64,000 bases of DNA from Ornithinibacter aureus (GCF_009858245.1 NZ_VMSB01000001.1:1798001-1862000), one strand, 5' to 3'; shown: positions 53,027-62,705, counted from the first letter of the stretch. Made by a program: numbers and translations. The notes: generated by a model from the sequence alone, not told the origin.

Positions 53027-55472
53027 TCATGCTACAACATCGGTGGAGTAGACCCAGCGCTGGACGTCGTCGACTGCTCCATGCAGCCCACCCTCGCCCA
53101 ACTCCCGGGCCAGCTGTCGAGGCGTCCCCAACTCCGACAGCGGGGGAACCAAACTCACCTCGGGTGAGGTGACCTCGTCGATTCCCTCTTCGACATACCT
53201 CTCGAGCAGGGCAGCCAGAACAGCACGCGCCGTATCAGACCGTGCCTCAAGATCGCTGCGATGCTCCTCGACAGCACGACGGGCGCGCTCGGCCCGCGTG
53301 CGTGCGGGCAGGTTCCACGCGACCTGGAGCAAGATGTCCAGCACATCGACCTCCACCTCGCCGGGAGGTAGCAACTCTGCGACGTCGACGCCTGCCGACT
53401 CCAGGACAGCCAGCACGTCGGCCCGTCCGGGTGCTTGGGACCAACGCTCGGCCAGGGCAGCGGGGCTGGGAGCGAGCCGCTTGACCTGACCGGAAACGAA
53501 CTCGCCGTACTCGGTCAACACCAGCTTCCCGGTCGGGGTGTCGGGCACCTGTACCGCTTCAGCGACCACGTAGAACGAGCCTTCGTCGACGACGTACCGA
53601 GCGCGAGGTTCCTGGTCGCCGGAGTCACCCTCGGGCTCATCGGGGTTTCCCGGCTCGAACGGCGGTTCCGGCTCGGCGACCTCACCCGGCATCCCGTCGT
53701 CCGCGCAGTCGGGAAGGGGCCGCTCCTGGTCGCCGGCGCCCGCTGCGTCCTCTTCACCATCTACAAGTTCAGCAGAGCCGTCCCCATCATCGATGATCCG
53801 GACTGGGTACCCGTCGAAGTCGGGGTCGGCGAAATGCGCTGTCGCCCCGACGAAGTCGATGATCTCGAACGACGTCTTGCCCTTGTCGGGGTACAACCGC
53901 GTTCCGCGGCCGATGATCTGCTTGAACTCCACCGGAGAGCCCACGGGGCGAAACAGCACGACGTACTTGAGGTCCTGCACGTCCACACCGGTCGACAGCA
54001 GCCTCGACGTCGTCGCGACGACAGGGGACGCCGACTCGGGATCGGAGAACGCCTCGAGCAACCGGGCCTTCTCCTCCTCGGCACCGACGATCCGCACGAC
54101 CCACTCGGGGTCCGCAGCCACGAGGTCGGGGTTGGCGTTGACGAGCGCCCGGCGCATGTCGTCGGCATGTGTCTGGTCGACGCAGAACACCATCGTCCTG
54201 GCGGTCGGATCACGTCGCAGAATCCGTGACAGGTACTGCGCAGCGACGTCGGTCCGCATCAGCAGGCGAACTACCCGCTCGAAGTCGCGGGTGGTGTAGC
54301 GGCCCTCGGGGATCTCCCGGCCGAAGCGGTCGAGCTGCCCCGGGTCCGGCTCCCAGCCGTCCGAGTCCGGGCTCAGGACCACACGTCGAACTCGGTAGGG
54401 CGCCAGGTACCCGTCCTCGATGCCCCTGCCGCAGCGAGTAGGTGAACAGCGGCTCGCCGAAATAGCGGTACGTGTCGACCGTGTCGTCCTGCTTGGGCGT
54501 GGCCGTCAACCCCAGCTGCACCGCGGAGGCGAAGTGATCGAGCACCCGACGCCAGGAGGAGTTCTCCGAGGCGCTCCCCCGGTGACACTCATCGACGATG
54601 ACGAGGTCGAAGAAGTCGGGCGGGTACTCGCGGAAGAGCTCGTCCTCGTCGCCGACACCGGTCAGGGACTGATACGTGGCGAAGTAGATCTCGCGGGAGC
54701 GGTTCGCCGCACCGGAGACCCGCATGAGCGGGTCGCCGCCGAAAGCCGGAGAGAAGTCCTTGCCCATCGGCTGCTTTAGCAAGGCGTCGCGATCAGCGAG
54801 ATACAGCACGCGGTAGTTGCGCTCGGGTGTCACGACCTTCGCGTGCGCACGCAGCTTGTGCACGATCTGCATGGCGGTGAACGTCTTGCCCGTGCCAGTC
54901 GCCATCAGCAAGAGCAGCCGCCGCTCGCCGCGCGCCATGGCCGCAAGCGCCCCGTGCACGGCAGTGCTCTGGTACCACCTCGGCTGCATCACCTCACCAG
55001 AGGCCATCCGCTTGTTGCGATTGAAACCCTGACGCAGCAACGCGCCGGTCTCGTCGTCCAGCCCGTGCTGCTCGGCGTACCGAGCCCACATCTCCGGCGG
55101 CGTGGGAAACGTGCTGATGACGCGCTCGACACCCAAGACCATGTCACGCTCGATCACCTCAGAGCCGTTGCTGGCATACGCCAACGGAACGTCAAGCTGC
55201 TCTGCGTAGCGAATCGCCTGCTGCACGCCGTCCGCGGCTGAGCGATGGGCTCGCTTGGCCTCGACGACCGCCAAGGGCAGCCCCGGCACGATCTCGAGGA
55301 CGTAGTCGACCACCCCGTTGGCGATCGTGCGGGCCGCGCCACCTGCCGACACCACTCTCCGTGCCTTTACGGACACCTGCGGACGAATCTGATCTGGGGA
55401 CCAGCCGACTCCCTCAAGCGCCGGGAGGATGACGTCGTCGCACGTCTCCTGCTCCAAAGGCCCCCTCGTCAT
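53027..55472 (-). pseudogene. hsdR: Type I restriction endonuclease/helicase subunit, frameshifted
   Basis: Two overlapping frames together give a full HsdR of about 815 residues. The first (start ATG 55472, MTRGPLEQET) has the nuclease core VVDYVLEIVPGLPLAVVEAK, Walker A LLLMATGTGKTFTAMQ, DECH box DLVIVDECHRG and LGLTATPKQDD. The second continues with helicase domain 2 (STGVDVQDLKYVVLF, QIIGRGTRLYPDKGK) and the EcoEI-type C-terminal domain. The switch is one extra C in the run CCCC at 54423-54426 (GGGG on the coding strand): removing it joins YSLRQG to IEDGYLAPYR in one frame. It could be a real mutation, a phase-variable tract or a sequencing error. hsdM and hsdS downstream look intact, so modification may persist without cutting. 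Confidence 0.85.
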
Positions 55473-55836
55473 GTGGCCAATGTAGAGGAACTCCCGTCTT
55501 GCGCTTGGCAAAGCGCGTACGCGCCCCCTCGGCTTGATGCCGGTAGCACCACCTCGGCCAGATACACACGACAAAAGAGATCTGACGAACCACACTCAAC
55601 CGCCTCGACCGCCCGACCAGCGCACAACTCGAAGATGTCAGATCTGGCGGCTAGGTTCGAAGCATGCATTCACATCCCGTAGGAGCGAACGAAATCCGTT
55701 GCGGCTTTGGCGTCCCCAACCTCGACTGTCGCGTCGCGCAGAAGAACGGGAATGTCGGGACCCGCAACGCATCCGGGGCGCCGAAACCGTTTCGACCCTC
55801 CGCGCCAACGCCTACCGAACCGATCGGGGGCAACGG
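55473..55836. other. Divergent intergenic region, 364 bp
   Basis: Lies between the hsdR start and the start of the interrupted gene. Frames can be drawn here but their codon use is poor and no family motif is visible. It must contain the promoter of hsdR on one strand and of the unknown gene on the other. I see no clear operator. Confidence 0.6.
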
Positions 55837-56735
55837 ATGACGGTCGGCTACAGAGCCGTTCTCCGCCTGGACGATCGCGAGGACGCGGTCAGGATCGCCA
55901 GGGAGCAGTTTCGGAGCTGGCTTGTGGAGATGGTCCGTGACCCCCGCAAGACCATCGAATCGGCCGAATGGGACGGGCCCGGAACCTTCCGAATGGGGCC
56001 AGATTCGGTCTTGACCGTCGTCGAACACCGGGGCGACGACCAGCAGGCCCGCCTGCTGTTGGAGTACGTGGAGACCAACGGCGATGGAACTTGGACTACC
56101 CGCCTCTACGCGGCCTCAGCCCCAGCCTCACGACGTCTCAAGCAGGTTCTGTGGTTCGAGGGCGAAGGCCAGCGACGGGATGGATCAACTGTCCAGCCAG
56201 GGACCCCGCGGGTCGTTCGCAACACTCTGAAGGCAGTCGACGCTTACGACGGGTCGGTTCCCGTCCACGGCGAACCGCGAACGCTGCGACTTGATGACGT
56301 CGAACAACTTGTCGACTACATCAACGACGAGCATCGGGATCTGTCGATCATTGTCGCAGCGCCCGTGCCGGGCGTCCCGCTGGAGCTGTGGGCGAGGGCG
56401 GTGGGCACGTTGACCCGCGATGCCATCGGCTGCGCCTCGTTCTTCGTGCTGGACGCGGAGGCAGCGGCAAACCTCAACGCTCGACTCGGTGACTCCCATT
56501 CGATTCCGAGGGGCGGAGTGCGCACCTACGTGCCGCGCGTGGAGGTTGGCGATTGGGCGGACGCTCGTCGCCACCGAGTCTTGACCGCGCGAACGATGAG
56601 TCAAGGTCTTGGTACGGACTCCCAAGGAGAACCACGGTTCTCGGAGCGCCTGATCAGGACTATCGCAACTACCCCTCGCCTGTATCTACTCGAAGCCGAA
56701 ATGCCGGCCGGTCAAGCCCGATGGGGTGGTGTACG
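55837..56735 (+). pseudogene. Unknown large protein, fragment 1 of 3 (N-terminal)
   Basis: About 300 residues from ATG 55837 (MTVGYRAVLRLDDREDAVRI) to the IS256 element. It contains a mixed alpha/beta region with AREQFRSWLVEMVRDPRKT, VVEHRGDDQQARLLLEYVET, then LRLDDVEQLVDYINDEHRDL. I do not recognise a family. The codon use fits the island. Fragment 2 (58064-58638) and fragment 3 (60111-60598) continue the same protein. The position next to a type I restriction locus suggests, without proof, an anti-phage role. Confidence 0.7.
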
Positions 56736-58063
56736 AGGGTGATCCCTCGTTGGGGGTGGTTCAGGTGGTGAGCTGGCCGATGAGGGCGGGCTCGGTGACC
56801 TCCTCTCGTGAGTTTGCTGCGGTGAGGGCCTCGCGGGTGCGGGTGAGGGCGTCGAGGCTGAAGTAGCGGCGCTGCTCGGCCCATTCGTCGTGCTGTTCGG
56901 CCAGGACGGCGCCGACGAGGCGGATGATGGCGTCGCGGTTGGGGAAGATCCCCACGACGTCGGTGCGCCTGCGGATCTCGCGATTCAGGCGCTCGTTGGG
57001 GTTGTTGCTCCAGATCTGTCGCCAGATCTCCTTGGGGAACGCGGTGAACGCGAGGATGTCGGCGCGGGCGCCCTCGAGGTGCTCGGCCACCTGTGGGAGC
57101 TTGTCGTGCAGCCCGTCCAGGACCCGGTCGAACTGGGCGTGTACGGCTTCGGTGTTGGGCTGGTCGTACACGGAGTGCAGCAGCGCCTTGACCCAGCCCC
57201 ACTGGGACTTGGGGGTGATCGCCATGAGGTTCGCGGCGTAGTGGGTGCGGCACCGCTGCCACGACGCGGCGGGCAGGGTCGCCCCGATCGCGTCGATCAG
57301 GCCGGCGTGGGCGTCGGAGGTGACCAGCGCGACCCCGGACAGGCCCCGCGCGACGAGGTCACGGAAGAACCCCAACCAGCCGGCACCGGATTCGGCTGTG
57401 GCGCAGTTGATCCCGAGGACTTCGCGGTACCCGTCGGCGTTGACGCCGGTGGCGACCATGACCGCAACCTTGACGACCCGACCGCCCTCGCGGACCTTGA
57501 TCGTGAGCGCGTCCGCGGCCACGAACAGGTACGGGCCCTCGGTCAGCGGGCGGGTGCGGAACGCCGCGACCTGCTCGTCGAGGTCCTTGGCCATCTCGCT
57601 GACGGTGGACTTGCTCAGCCCGGTGATGCCCAGGGTGCGCACCAGCTTGTCCATCCTCCGGGTGGACACCCCGAGCAGGTAGCAGGTCGCCACGACGGTG
57701 ACCAGCGCCTCCTCCGCCCGCCGGCGCCGCGTGAGCAGCCAGTCCGGGAAGAAGGACCCCTCACGCAGCTTGGGGATGGCCACGTCGATCGTGCCGGCGC
57801 GGGTGTCCAGGTCCCGGTGCCGGTACCCGTTACGGCTGTTGGTCCGGTCCTGGCTGCGGGTGCCGTACTCAGCCCCGCACACGGAGTCGGCCTGCGCTGA
57901 CAGCAGCGCGTTGATGAACGTGGTGAGCATGTCGCGCATCAAGTCAGGGCTGGCCTGAGCGAGCTCGTCCTGCAGGAAACGGGCAGGGTCGATACTGGGT
58001 GCAGCGGTCATCGTGGTGCTCCAATTCGAGTCGGTTGTGAGAGATCACTCGAAGGATCACGCG
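56736..58063 (-). mobile_element. IS256-family insertion sequence A, about 1.33 kb
   Basis: Left end near GGTGATCCCTCG (56738-56749) and right end with the complement of GCGTGATCCTTCG (58050-58062), imperfect terminal inverted repeats resembling those of the mycobacterial element IS1081. The outer limits are uncertain by a few bases. I cannot find an exact 8- or 9-bp target duplication, so one end may have been rearranged. It interrupts the unknown gene after about 300 codons. Confidence 0.75.
56761..58011 (-). CDS. IS256-family (Mutator-type) transposase A
   Basis: 416 residues, intact. The DDE motifs lie in YLFVAADALTIKVREGGRV, LVTSDAHAGLIDAIGATL and SNNPNERLNREIRRRTDVVG, the last being the Mutator signature. 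The N-terminal region ALLSAQADSVCGAEYGTRSQ and NSRNGYRHRDLDTRAGTI is typical. It is on the strand opposite to the interrupted gene. Confidence 0.94.
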   Translation of the reverse strand: MTAAPSIDPARFLQDELAQASPDLMRDMLTTFINALLSAQADSVCGAEYGTRSQDRTNSRNGYRHRDLDTRAGTIDVAIPKLREGSFFPDWLLTRRRRAEEALVTVVATCYLLGVSTRRMDKLVRTLGITGLSKSTVSEMAKDLDEQVAAFRTRPLTEGPYLFVAADALTIKVREGGRVVKVAVMVATGVNADGYREVLGINCATAESGAGWLGFFRDLVARGLSGVALVTSDAHAGLIDAIGATLPAASWQRCRTHYAANLMAITPKSQWGWVKALLHSVYDQPNTEAVHAQFDRVLDGLHDKLPQVAEHLEGARADILAFTAFPKEIWRQIWSNNPNERLNREIRRRTDVVGIFPNRDAIIRLVGAVLAEQHDEWAEQRRYFSLDALTRTREALTAANSREEVTEPALIGQLTT

Positions 58064-58638
58064 GTGACCGCGCCTACCTCAGCAGGACACGCTCACCGTC
58101 GTCGTCGTACACCACTCTGCCGGACTCAACTTGCCGGCCGAGCTGACGCGCACAGTGCGCATTCTTCAGCGCGAGCAGATCAGACCAGAAGAAGTGCCAC
58201 TGCCTGACCCTGGCATCGGTAGCCAAGAAGAGGTCGCGGTCGAGGTCAGCTTCCCCGAGTCCAAGCCTGCATGGTTGGACAAGCTCAAGAGCCTTGTGTA
58301 CAAGATCGCAGGCCGAGAGGCCGTAGACGAGGCCGCACTGCAGGCAATCGCTGACAGGTTCAGTCAACAGGAGTCCCTTGTTCAAGTCGCCGCGAAGAAC
58401 GCCGACAAGCTCCAATCCGAGCGCGAGCGACTGGAGGATCAGGTCAGTGAGCTCCGCCGTCAGCTGGAGTCCGAGCAGTTCGACAGGGCGCTCGCGGAAG
58501 CCGAGCGCCGCGAAGCGGAGCGGAGAACACGCTCGCTGGAGCGGTGGCGTGCAGAACGCGCTGACAGGTACAGCTACGTAGGCGAGCCGACTCCGCCGTG
58601 GGAGTTGGACCCTGTTAGCGTTTCGGAGATCGTCGAGC
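58064..58638 (+). pseudogene. Unknown large protein, fragment 2 of 3 (coiled-coil part)
   Basis: About 190 codons in frame from just after IS256 A to IS256 B. It begins RLPQQDTLTVVVVHHSAGL, then a Pro/Glu-rich hinge, then a strong coiled coil (LQSERERLEDQVSELRRQLE to AERREAERRTRSLERW, about 80 residues). No start codon is needed, since it is the middle of the gene. The last codons read VSEIVE and continue after the second IS. Confidence 0.75.
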
Positions 58639-60101
58639 GAGCAATGATCAGAACCTGTGGATGGGCCTCGGCGAGGTGTCGTGAAGAGGGCGTACCTCCC
58701 GAGCAAGATCTGAAGCCCATGCAAGTCTGATCAGGGTCGGCGTTGGCGCGCCGGCTCGGGAAGGTACGCCCATGCTCAAGGTAGTCCACGAGGAGAACGA
58801 GTCGCACGAGAAGGGCACCGGGTGTGGCGGGTCGTTGCTCGACCAGGTCGTGCGTGATGGTGCCCGGCAGCTGCTCGCGGTGGCGTTGCAGGCCGAGGTT
58901 GCCGCGTACATCGAGGCCCACGCGCACGAGCGTGATGAGGCCGGTCGGCGGTTGGTGGTCCGTAACGGGTTCCACGAGCCGCGGGAGGTGACCACCGCTG
59001 CTGGGGCGGTGCCGGTGCGGGCGCCGCGGGTCAACGACAGGCGGGTCGATGAGGTCAGCGGGCAGCGGGTCCGGTTCTCCTCGGCGATCCTGCCGGCGTG
59101 GGCGCGCAAGTCCCCGCAGGTGGCGGAGGTGTTGCCGCTGTTGTACCTACACGGGCTGTCGAGCTTGGATTTCGCGCCGGCGTTGACGCAGTTCCTGGGC
59201 ACCGGCCACGGGCTGTCGCCGACGACGATCACGAGGTTGACCAAGGCCTGGCAGGACGAGGCCAGGGCGTTCAACCAACGCTCCTTGGCTGAGGTCGACT
59301 ACGTGTACGTGTGGGTCGACGGGATCCACCTCAAGGTCCGCCTCGAGCAGGACAAGGTGTGTCTGCTGGTGATGATCGGGGTGCGCGCTGACGGCACCAA
59401 GGAGCTCATCGCCCTGGACGACGGGCACCGCGAGTCCACCGAGTCGTGGGCGGACCTGCTGCGCTCGTGCCAGCGGCGCGGGATGAGGGCACCGGTGCTC
59501 GCGGTCGGCGATGGGGCGTTGGGGTTCTGGGCCGCGGTGCGGCAGGTGTTCCCGGGCACCCGTGAGCAGCGCTGCTGGTTCCACAAGATCGCCAACGTCC
59601 TCAACTGCCTCCCGAAGTCGGCGCAGCCGGGCGCGAAGGCCGCCCTCGCGGAGATCTGGAACGCCGAAGACCGTGAACATGCCGCCGCGGCGGCGAGGGC
59701 GTTCGCGGCGCAGTACGGGGTCAAGTGGCCCAAGGCGGCCGCGAAGATCATCGATGACCTCGACGTGCTGCTGGCGTTCTTCGACTTCCCCGCCGAGCAC
59801 TGGGTCCACCTGCGCACGACGAACCCGATCGAGTCGACGTTCGCGACCGTGCGGCTGCGTCAGCGGGTCACCAAGGGCCCTGGCTCGCGCGCTGCTGGGG
59901 TCGCGATGGCGTTCAAGCTGATCCAGGCCGCGCAGGCCCGGTGGCGGGCGGTCAACGCGCCCCATCTCGTCGCGCTCGTGCGAGCCGGAGCCACCTTCGA
60001 GCGAGGGATCCTCGTCGAACGACCCGAAGACACGAGCCTCGAATCAGGAGGTGATCAGCAAGTCGCGTGACACGCCGATCCACAGGTCTTGACTATTGCT
60101 C
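58639..60101 (+). mobile_element. IS256-family insertion sequence B, 1463 bp, with 9-bp target duplication
   Basis: Long imperfect inverted ends: GAGCAATGATCAGAACCTGT at the left and the complement of GAGCAATAGTCAAGACCTGT at the right. The target duplication TCGTCGAGC lies at 58630-58638 and 60102-60110. Removing the element and one duplicate restores the frame of the interrupted gene, reading VSEIVER then LTDPEAFGDIL, so the insertion is clean and probably recent. Confidence 0.9.
58772..60070 (+). CDS. IS256-family (Mutator-type) transposase B
   Basis: 432 residues, intact and clearly different from transposase A. Catalytic motifs are YVYVWVDGIHLKVRLEQDK, LAVGDGALGFWAAVRQVFPG and RTTNPIESTFATVRLRQRVT, and FPGTREQRCWFHKIANVLNC is the family's C-x-x-H block. 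The ATG at 58772 (MLKVVHEENES) is taken as the start. Confidence 0.94.
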   Translation: MLKVVHEENESHEKGTGCGGSLLDQVVRDGARQLLAVALQAEVAAYIEAHAHERDEAGRRLVVRNGFHEPREVTTAAGAVPVRAPRVNDRRVDEVSGQRVRFSSAILPAWARKSPQVAEVLPLLYLHGLSSLDFAPALTQFLGTGHGLSPTTITRLTKAWQDEARAFNQRSLAEVDYVYVWVDGIHLKVRLEQDKVCLLVMIGVRADGTKELIALDDGHRESTESWADLLRSCQRRGMRAPVLAVGDGALGFWAAVRQVFPGTREQRCWFHKIANVLNCLPKSAQPGAKAALAEIWNAEDREHAAAAARAFAAQYGVKWPKAAAKIIDDLDVLLAFFDFPAEHWVHLRTTNPIESTFATVRLRQRVTKGPGSRAAGVAMAFKLIQAAQARWRAVNAPHLVALVRAGATFERGILVERPEDTSLESGGDQQVA

Positions 60102-60110
60102 TCGTCGAGC

Positions 60111-60598
60111 GACTGACAGATCCAGAGGCGTTCGGGGACATCCTCAGGTACGTCGAACTCACGGACGTTGACAAAGCCATCGACCGGGCAGACGAGATCG
60201 ACGCGGCCGACCCGAACGGCACGTACGCCTCGTCATTCTGGGAGTACATCCTGGTACTCAGGGACTACATGGCCGAGTGCGTGGAGCACGAGTTCAATGG
60301 CAATGTCCACATGTATCTCAACTCGGCAGATGTCCATGGTCGGAAGTGCCCCACCCAGCGGCACAGGGCCAATGAGAGCGACACCGTGCAGAACAACGCG
60401 AAGATGCGGCGAGAACGCACCTTTGCGGTGCCATCCACGGTCTCGGACACCGGCGAGGTCTTCATGGCCGCACACTTCGCGCCCACACACCGCGACCAGA
60501 ACGCTCCGCGGATGTACTACCTTGCCGATGTCACCAAGACGAAGAAGGCCTACATCGGGTACATCGGTGTCCACTTGACTAACACCAAAACCAATTAA
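60111..60598 (+). pseudogene. Unknown large protein, fragment 3 of 3 (C-terminal)
   Basis: About 162 codons from the second copy of the target duplication to TAA at 60598. Begins LTDPEAFGDILRYVELTDVD and includes FWEYILVLRDYMAECVEHEF, then YLADVTKTKKAYIGYIGVHL near the end. The last region looks like a beta-strand domain with aromatic residues. The joined protein would be about 650 residues: an alpha/beta domain, a coiled coil, a helical part and this C-terminal domain. Confidence 0.75.
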
Positions 60599-60759
60599 AG
60601 GCGGGCTGCCTACCACCGTCAGATGGGAACCCCACCGGCCTGGGGTCGCCCTTTTCAGGGATGCCACGATGGCCATGTCGACACGGGCAGCGTGCAGACT
60701 CAACGAGACCGTTGGCGGACAACTCAGGTGCCGGTTCGCGACGTGCTCCGCCTCTGCGG
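60599..60759. other. Intergenic region at the island's right edge
   Basis: 161 bp between the end of the interrupted gene and the convergent PAP2-like gene. I see no gene or strong hairpin. It is where the accessory composition ends and host-like sequence resumes. Confidence 0.5.
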
Positions 60760-61404
60760 TCAGGTCAGCAAGGCATAGACCACGAACGCGGTGACGCCGC
60801 CGATGAGCGCACCGGCCACGAGCTGACCGACCGAGTGCCGCCCGTCCCGGTGCCGCGCCCACGCGATGGGGACGAGCACCAGCGACAACACCGCTCCGAC
60901 CAGCGGCTGCTCGACGACCACGACCGCTACGGCCCCGGCCGCGACAGCCAGGTGCATCGAGGCCTTGGCCACCAGGGTGGCGAGCAGCATCGCCGCGAGC
61001 CCCGCACCCATGGCGACGACGAGGGCGACGACCTGCAACGGCGCCCCCGCGAGCACGAGCAGGGCCAGGGCCGCCGCGACACACGCCAGGGCCATGACAT
61101 ACAGCCACGGCCGCTGCGAGCGCCGCACCACCTGCCGGTCATCGACTCGCCCACCCCGCATCGCGCGGAACAGGATGGCGTAGGGCAGCGCTACCACGAG
61201 GAGCAGCGTCACGGCCCACCAGAGCGCCGCCTCGACCACACTGTCGGAGTGCCGCACGGCCACGTACGCCATCACCGCCAGCACGACGTTCGCCGGCGTG
61301 AACACCCCGGCGACCCACCGCGCGACCACCGACGGGTCCTGCGAGGCAGCCTCCAACCGTGCGACATCGTGCGCGTCGTCGCTGCGGCCCACCCCGAAGC
61401 TCAC
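60760..61404 (-). CDS. PAP2-like membrane phosphatase
   Basis: 214 residues, six hydrophobic segments. VAKASMHLAVAAG and ARHRDGRHSVGQLVAGALIG correspond in position to the second and third motifs of type 2 phosphatidic acid phosphatases, with conserved His in both; the usual PSGH is replaced by ASMH. It would act on a lipid or undecaprenyl phosphate, but the substrate is unknown. The GTG start overlaps the MarR gene stop, so the two are an operon. Confidence 0.65.
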   Translation of the reverse strand: MSFGVGRSDDAHDVARLEAASQDPSVVARWVAGVFTPANVVLAVMAYVAVRHSDSVVEAALWWAVTLLLVVALPYAILFRAMRGGRVDDRQVVRRSQRPWLYVMALACVAAALALLVLAGAPLQVVALVVAMGAGLAAMLLATLVAKASMHLAVAAGAVAVVVVEQPLVGAVLSLVLVPIAWARHRDGRHSVGQLVAGALIGGVTAFVVYALLT

Positions 61405-61850
61405 CTTCCCTCCCCGACCTCGCGGTAGGGGTCGGTGACCTCACGCAGCTGCCGCATGATCGAGCGCAGCCGAGCCATCTCCTCCACCCCGACGTGCGCC
61501 TCCCACTCGACCTCCACCTCGGCGACGGCACGCGCGGCGCACGCCTGGGCCACCCGGCCGCGGTCGGCGATGCGCACGAGCCGGGCGCGCGCGTCGGTGG
61601 GGTCCGGCACCCGCTCGACGTACCCGGCATCCGCGAGCCGGTCGACGAGGAAGCCGGCCGTCTGCTTGGTGACCTGGGCCATCTCGGCGAGGTCGGTCAG
61701 CCGGGTCCCCCCGTCGCCGATCCTCGCGAACACCCGCCCCTGAGCCAGCGTGACGTCGTCGAAACCGGCAGCGCGCAGAGCCGCGAGCACCCGCTCCTCC
61801 ATCGCCCGGTGAGCCACGAACATGAGCACCCCGACGTTGGGATCCGGCAC
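61401..61850 (-). CDS. MarR-family transcriptional regulator
   Basis: 149 residues with winged-helix motif LTDLAEMAQVTKQTAGFLVD and wing RLADAGYVERVPDPTDARAR, whose DxR is characteristic of MarR proteins. I prefer the GTG at 61850 (VPDPNVGVLMF) because GGAGGTGA lies just upstream, giving a typical MarR length; a GTG at 61928 would add 26 unconserved residues. It is divergent from the isomerase-fold gene and cotranscribed with the PAP2-like gene. A palindrome in the divergent region is its likely site. Confidence 0.9.
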   Translation of the reverse strand: MPDPNVGVLMFVAHRAMEERVLAALRAAGFDDVTLAQGRVFARIGDGGTRLTDLAEMAQVTKQTAGFLVDRLADAGYVERVPDPTDARARLVRIADRGRVAQACAARAVAEVEVEWEAHVGVEEMARLRSIMRQLREVTDPYREVGEGR

Positions 61851-61941
61851 CTCGGTCACCTCCGGGGTCGCTGCGTTCGACGGCCGATGGGAGAACGACA
61901 ATCGAGGATGCCGTGCCTTGCCATCCACATTGTCGTAAGAG

Positions 61942-61964
61942 TATCATACCAATATGGTTCGATA
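61942..61964. promoter_or_regulatory. Probable MarR operator in divergent promoter
   Basis: A 23-bp dyad with outer arms TATC/GATA and inner arms ACCA/TGGT around ATA, with two non-paired positions between the arms. It lies 25 bp before the isomerase-fold gene start in an AT-rich patch, which is notable in this GC-rich genome. MarR proteins bind such dyads and usually control divergent genes. Confidence 0.6.
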
Positions 61965-61989
61965 GCCTGACGATATCGGAGACGAGCGC

Positions 61990-62643
61990 ATGGCCACCAT
62001 CAGCAAGGACGAGAGCTGGCGGGTGATCGACGCGATCCGCGCCGAGGTCGCCGACCTGCTCGACGACCTCACCCCCGACCAGCGCCGTCACCGGTCGCTG
62101 TGCGACGCCTGGACCGTCCGTGACGTCGGTGCCCACCTGTCGATGTCGGCCCTCGCATCCACGGGCTTCGTGATGAGGACCGCTGTCCGACAGGGGTTTC
62201 GGTTCGACCCCATAATCCGCGAGGGCACCTTGGCCTGGTCGCGCGAGCTCACCGACGCCCAGGTGTGTGACAACCTGCGCTCACTGGTGGGGAACAGGAA
62301 GCTGGCGCCGACGACGATGTGGCGAGACCCCCTGATCGACGCCCTCGTCCACTCCCAGGACATCGCCCGCCCGCTCGGAGCCCCCATGGCCGTCCACCCC
62401 GAGGCAGCGGCGACCGCCGCCGACTGGGCCTGGGACCGAACCTTCGGCTTCCCGTTCTTCGCCGCCCGCCGGTTGCGTGGTGTGCGGCTCGTGGCGACCG
62501 ACGCCGACTGGGCCCGAGGGTCGGGAAACGAGGTGCACGGCCCGGTCACCTCCCTGCTGCTCCTCTCGACCGGGCGGCGCACCCCGTACGCCGAACTGAC
62601 CGGCCCCGGAGCCGACCGCGCCCGGGCGCTGGGAGCTCGCTGA
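61990..62643 (+). CDS. Mycothiol-dependent maleylpyruvate isomerase-family (DinB-fold) protein
   Basis: 217 residues. SLCDAWTVRDVGAHLSMSAL carries the first conserved His, and DALVHSQDIARPLGAP the second, matching the metal-binding four-helix bundle of the MDMPI/TIGR03083 family. Such proteins use mycothiol or detoxify electrophiles; the substrate is unknown. It is probably controlled by the divergent MarR regulator. Confidence 0.82.
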   Translation: MATISKDESWRVIDAIRAEVADLLDDLTPDQRRHRSLCDAWTVRDVGAHLSMSALASTGFVMRTAVRQGFRFDPIIREGTLAWSRELTDAQVCDNLRSLVGNRKLAPTTMWRDPLIDALVHSQDIARPLGAPMAVHPEAAATAADWAWDRTFGFPFFAARRLRGVRLVATDADWARGSGNEVHGPVTSLLLLSTGRRTPYAELTGPGADRARALGAR

Positions 62644-62705
62644 CTGCGCCCGACCTCAGCTGACCCGCCGCCGAGCCAGCAAGGGCGTCGTCCTACGCTC
62701 GACGG

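Noticed and set aside
53027..55472. Programmed frameshifting to make HsdR
   Set aside because: No slippery heptamer with downstream pseudoknot is evident, and type I HsdR is not known to use frameshifting. A mutation or sequencing error at the C4 run is simpler.
55534..55836. N-terminal extension of the unknown interrupted gene
   Set aside because: The in-frame codons upstream of 55837 encode a Pro/Arg-rich stretch with poor codon use and no good ribosome-binding site, so I start at 55837.
56727..58070. Target duplication for the first IS256 element
   Set aside because: GGTGTACG (left) and GGTGACCG (right) agree at only six of eight positions and would not restore the frame, so I do not claim it.
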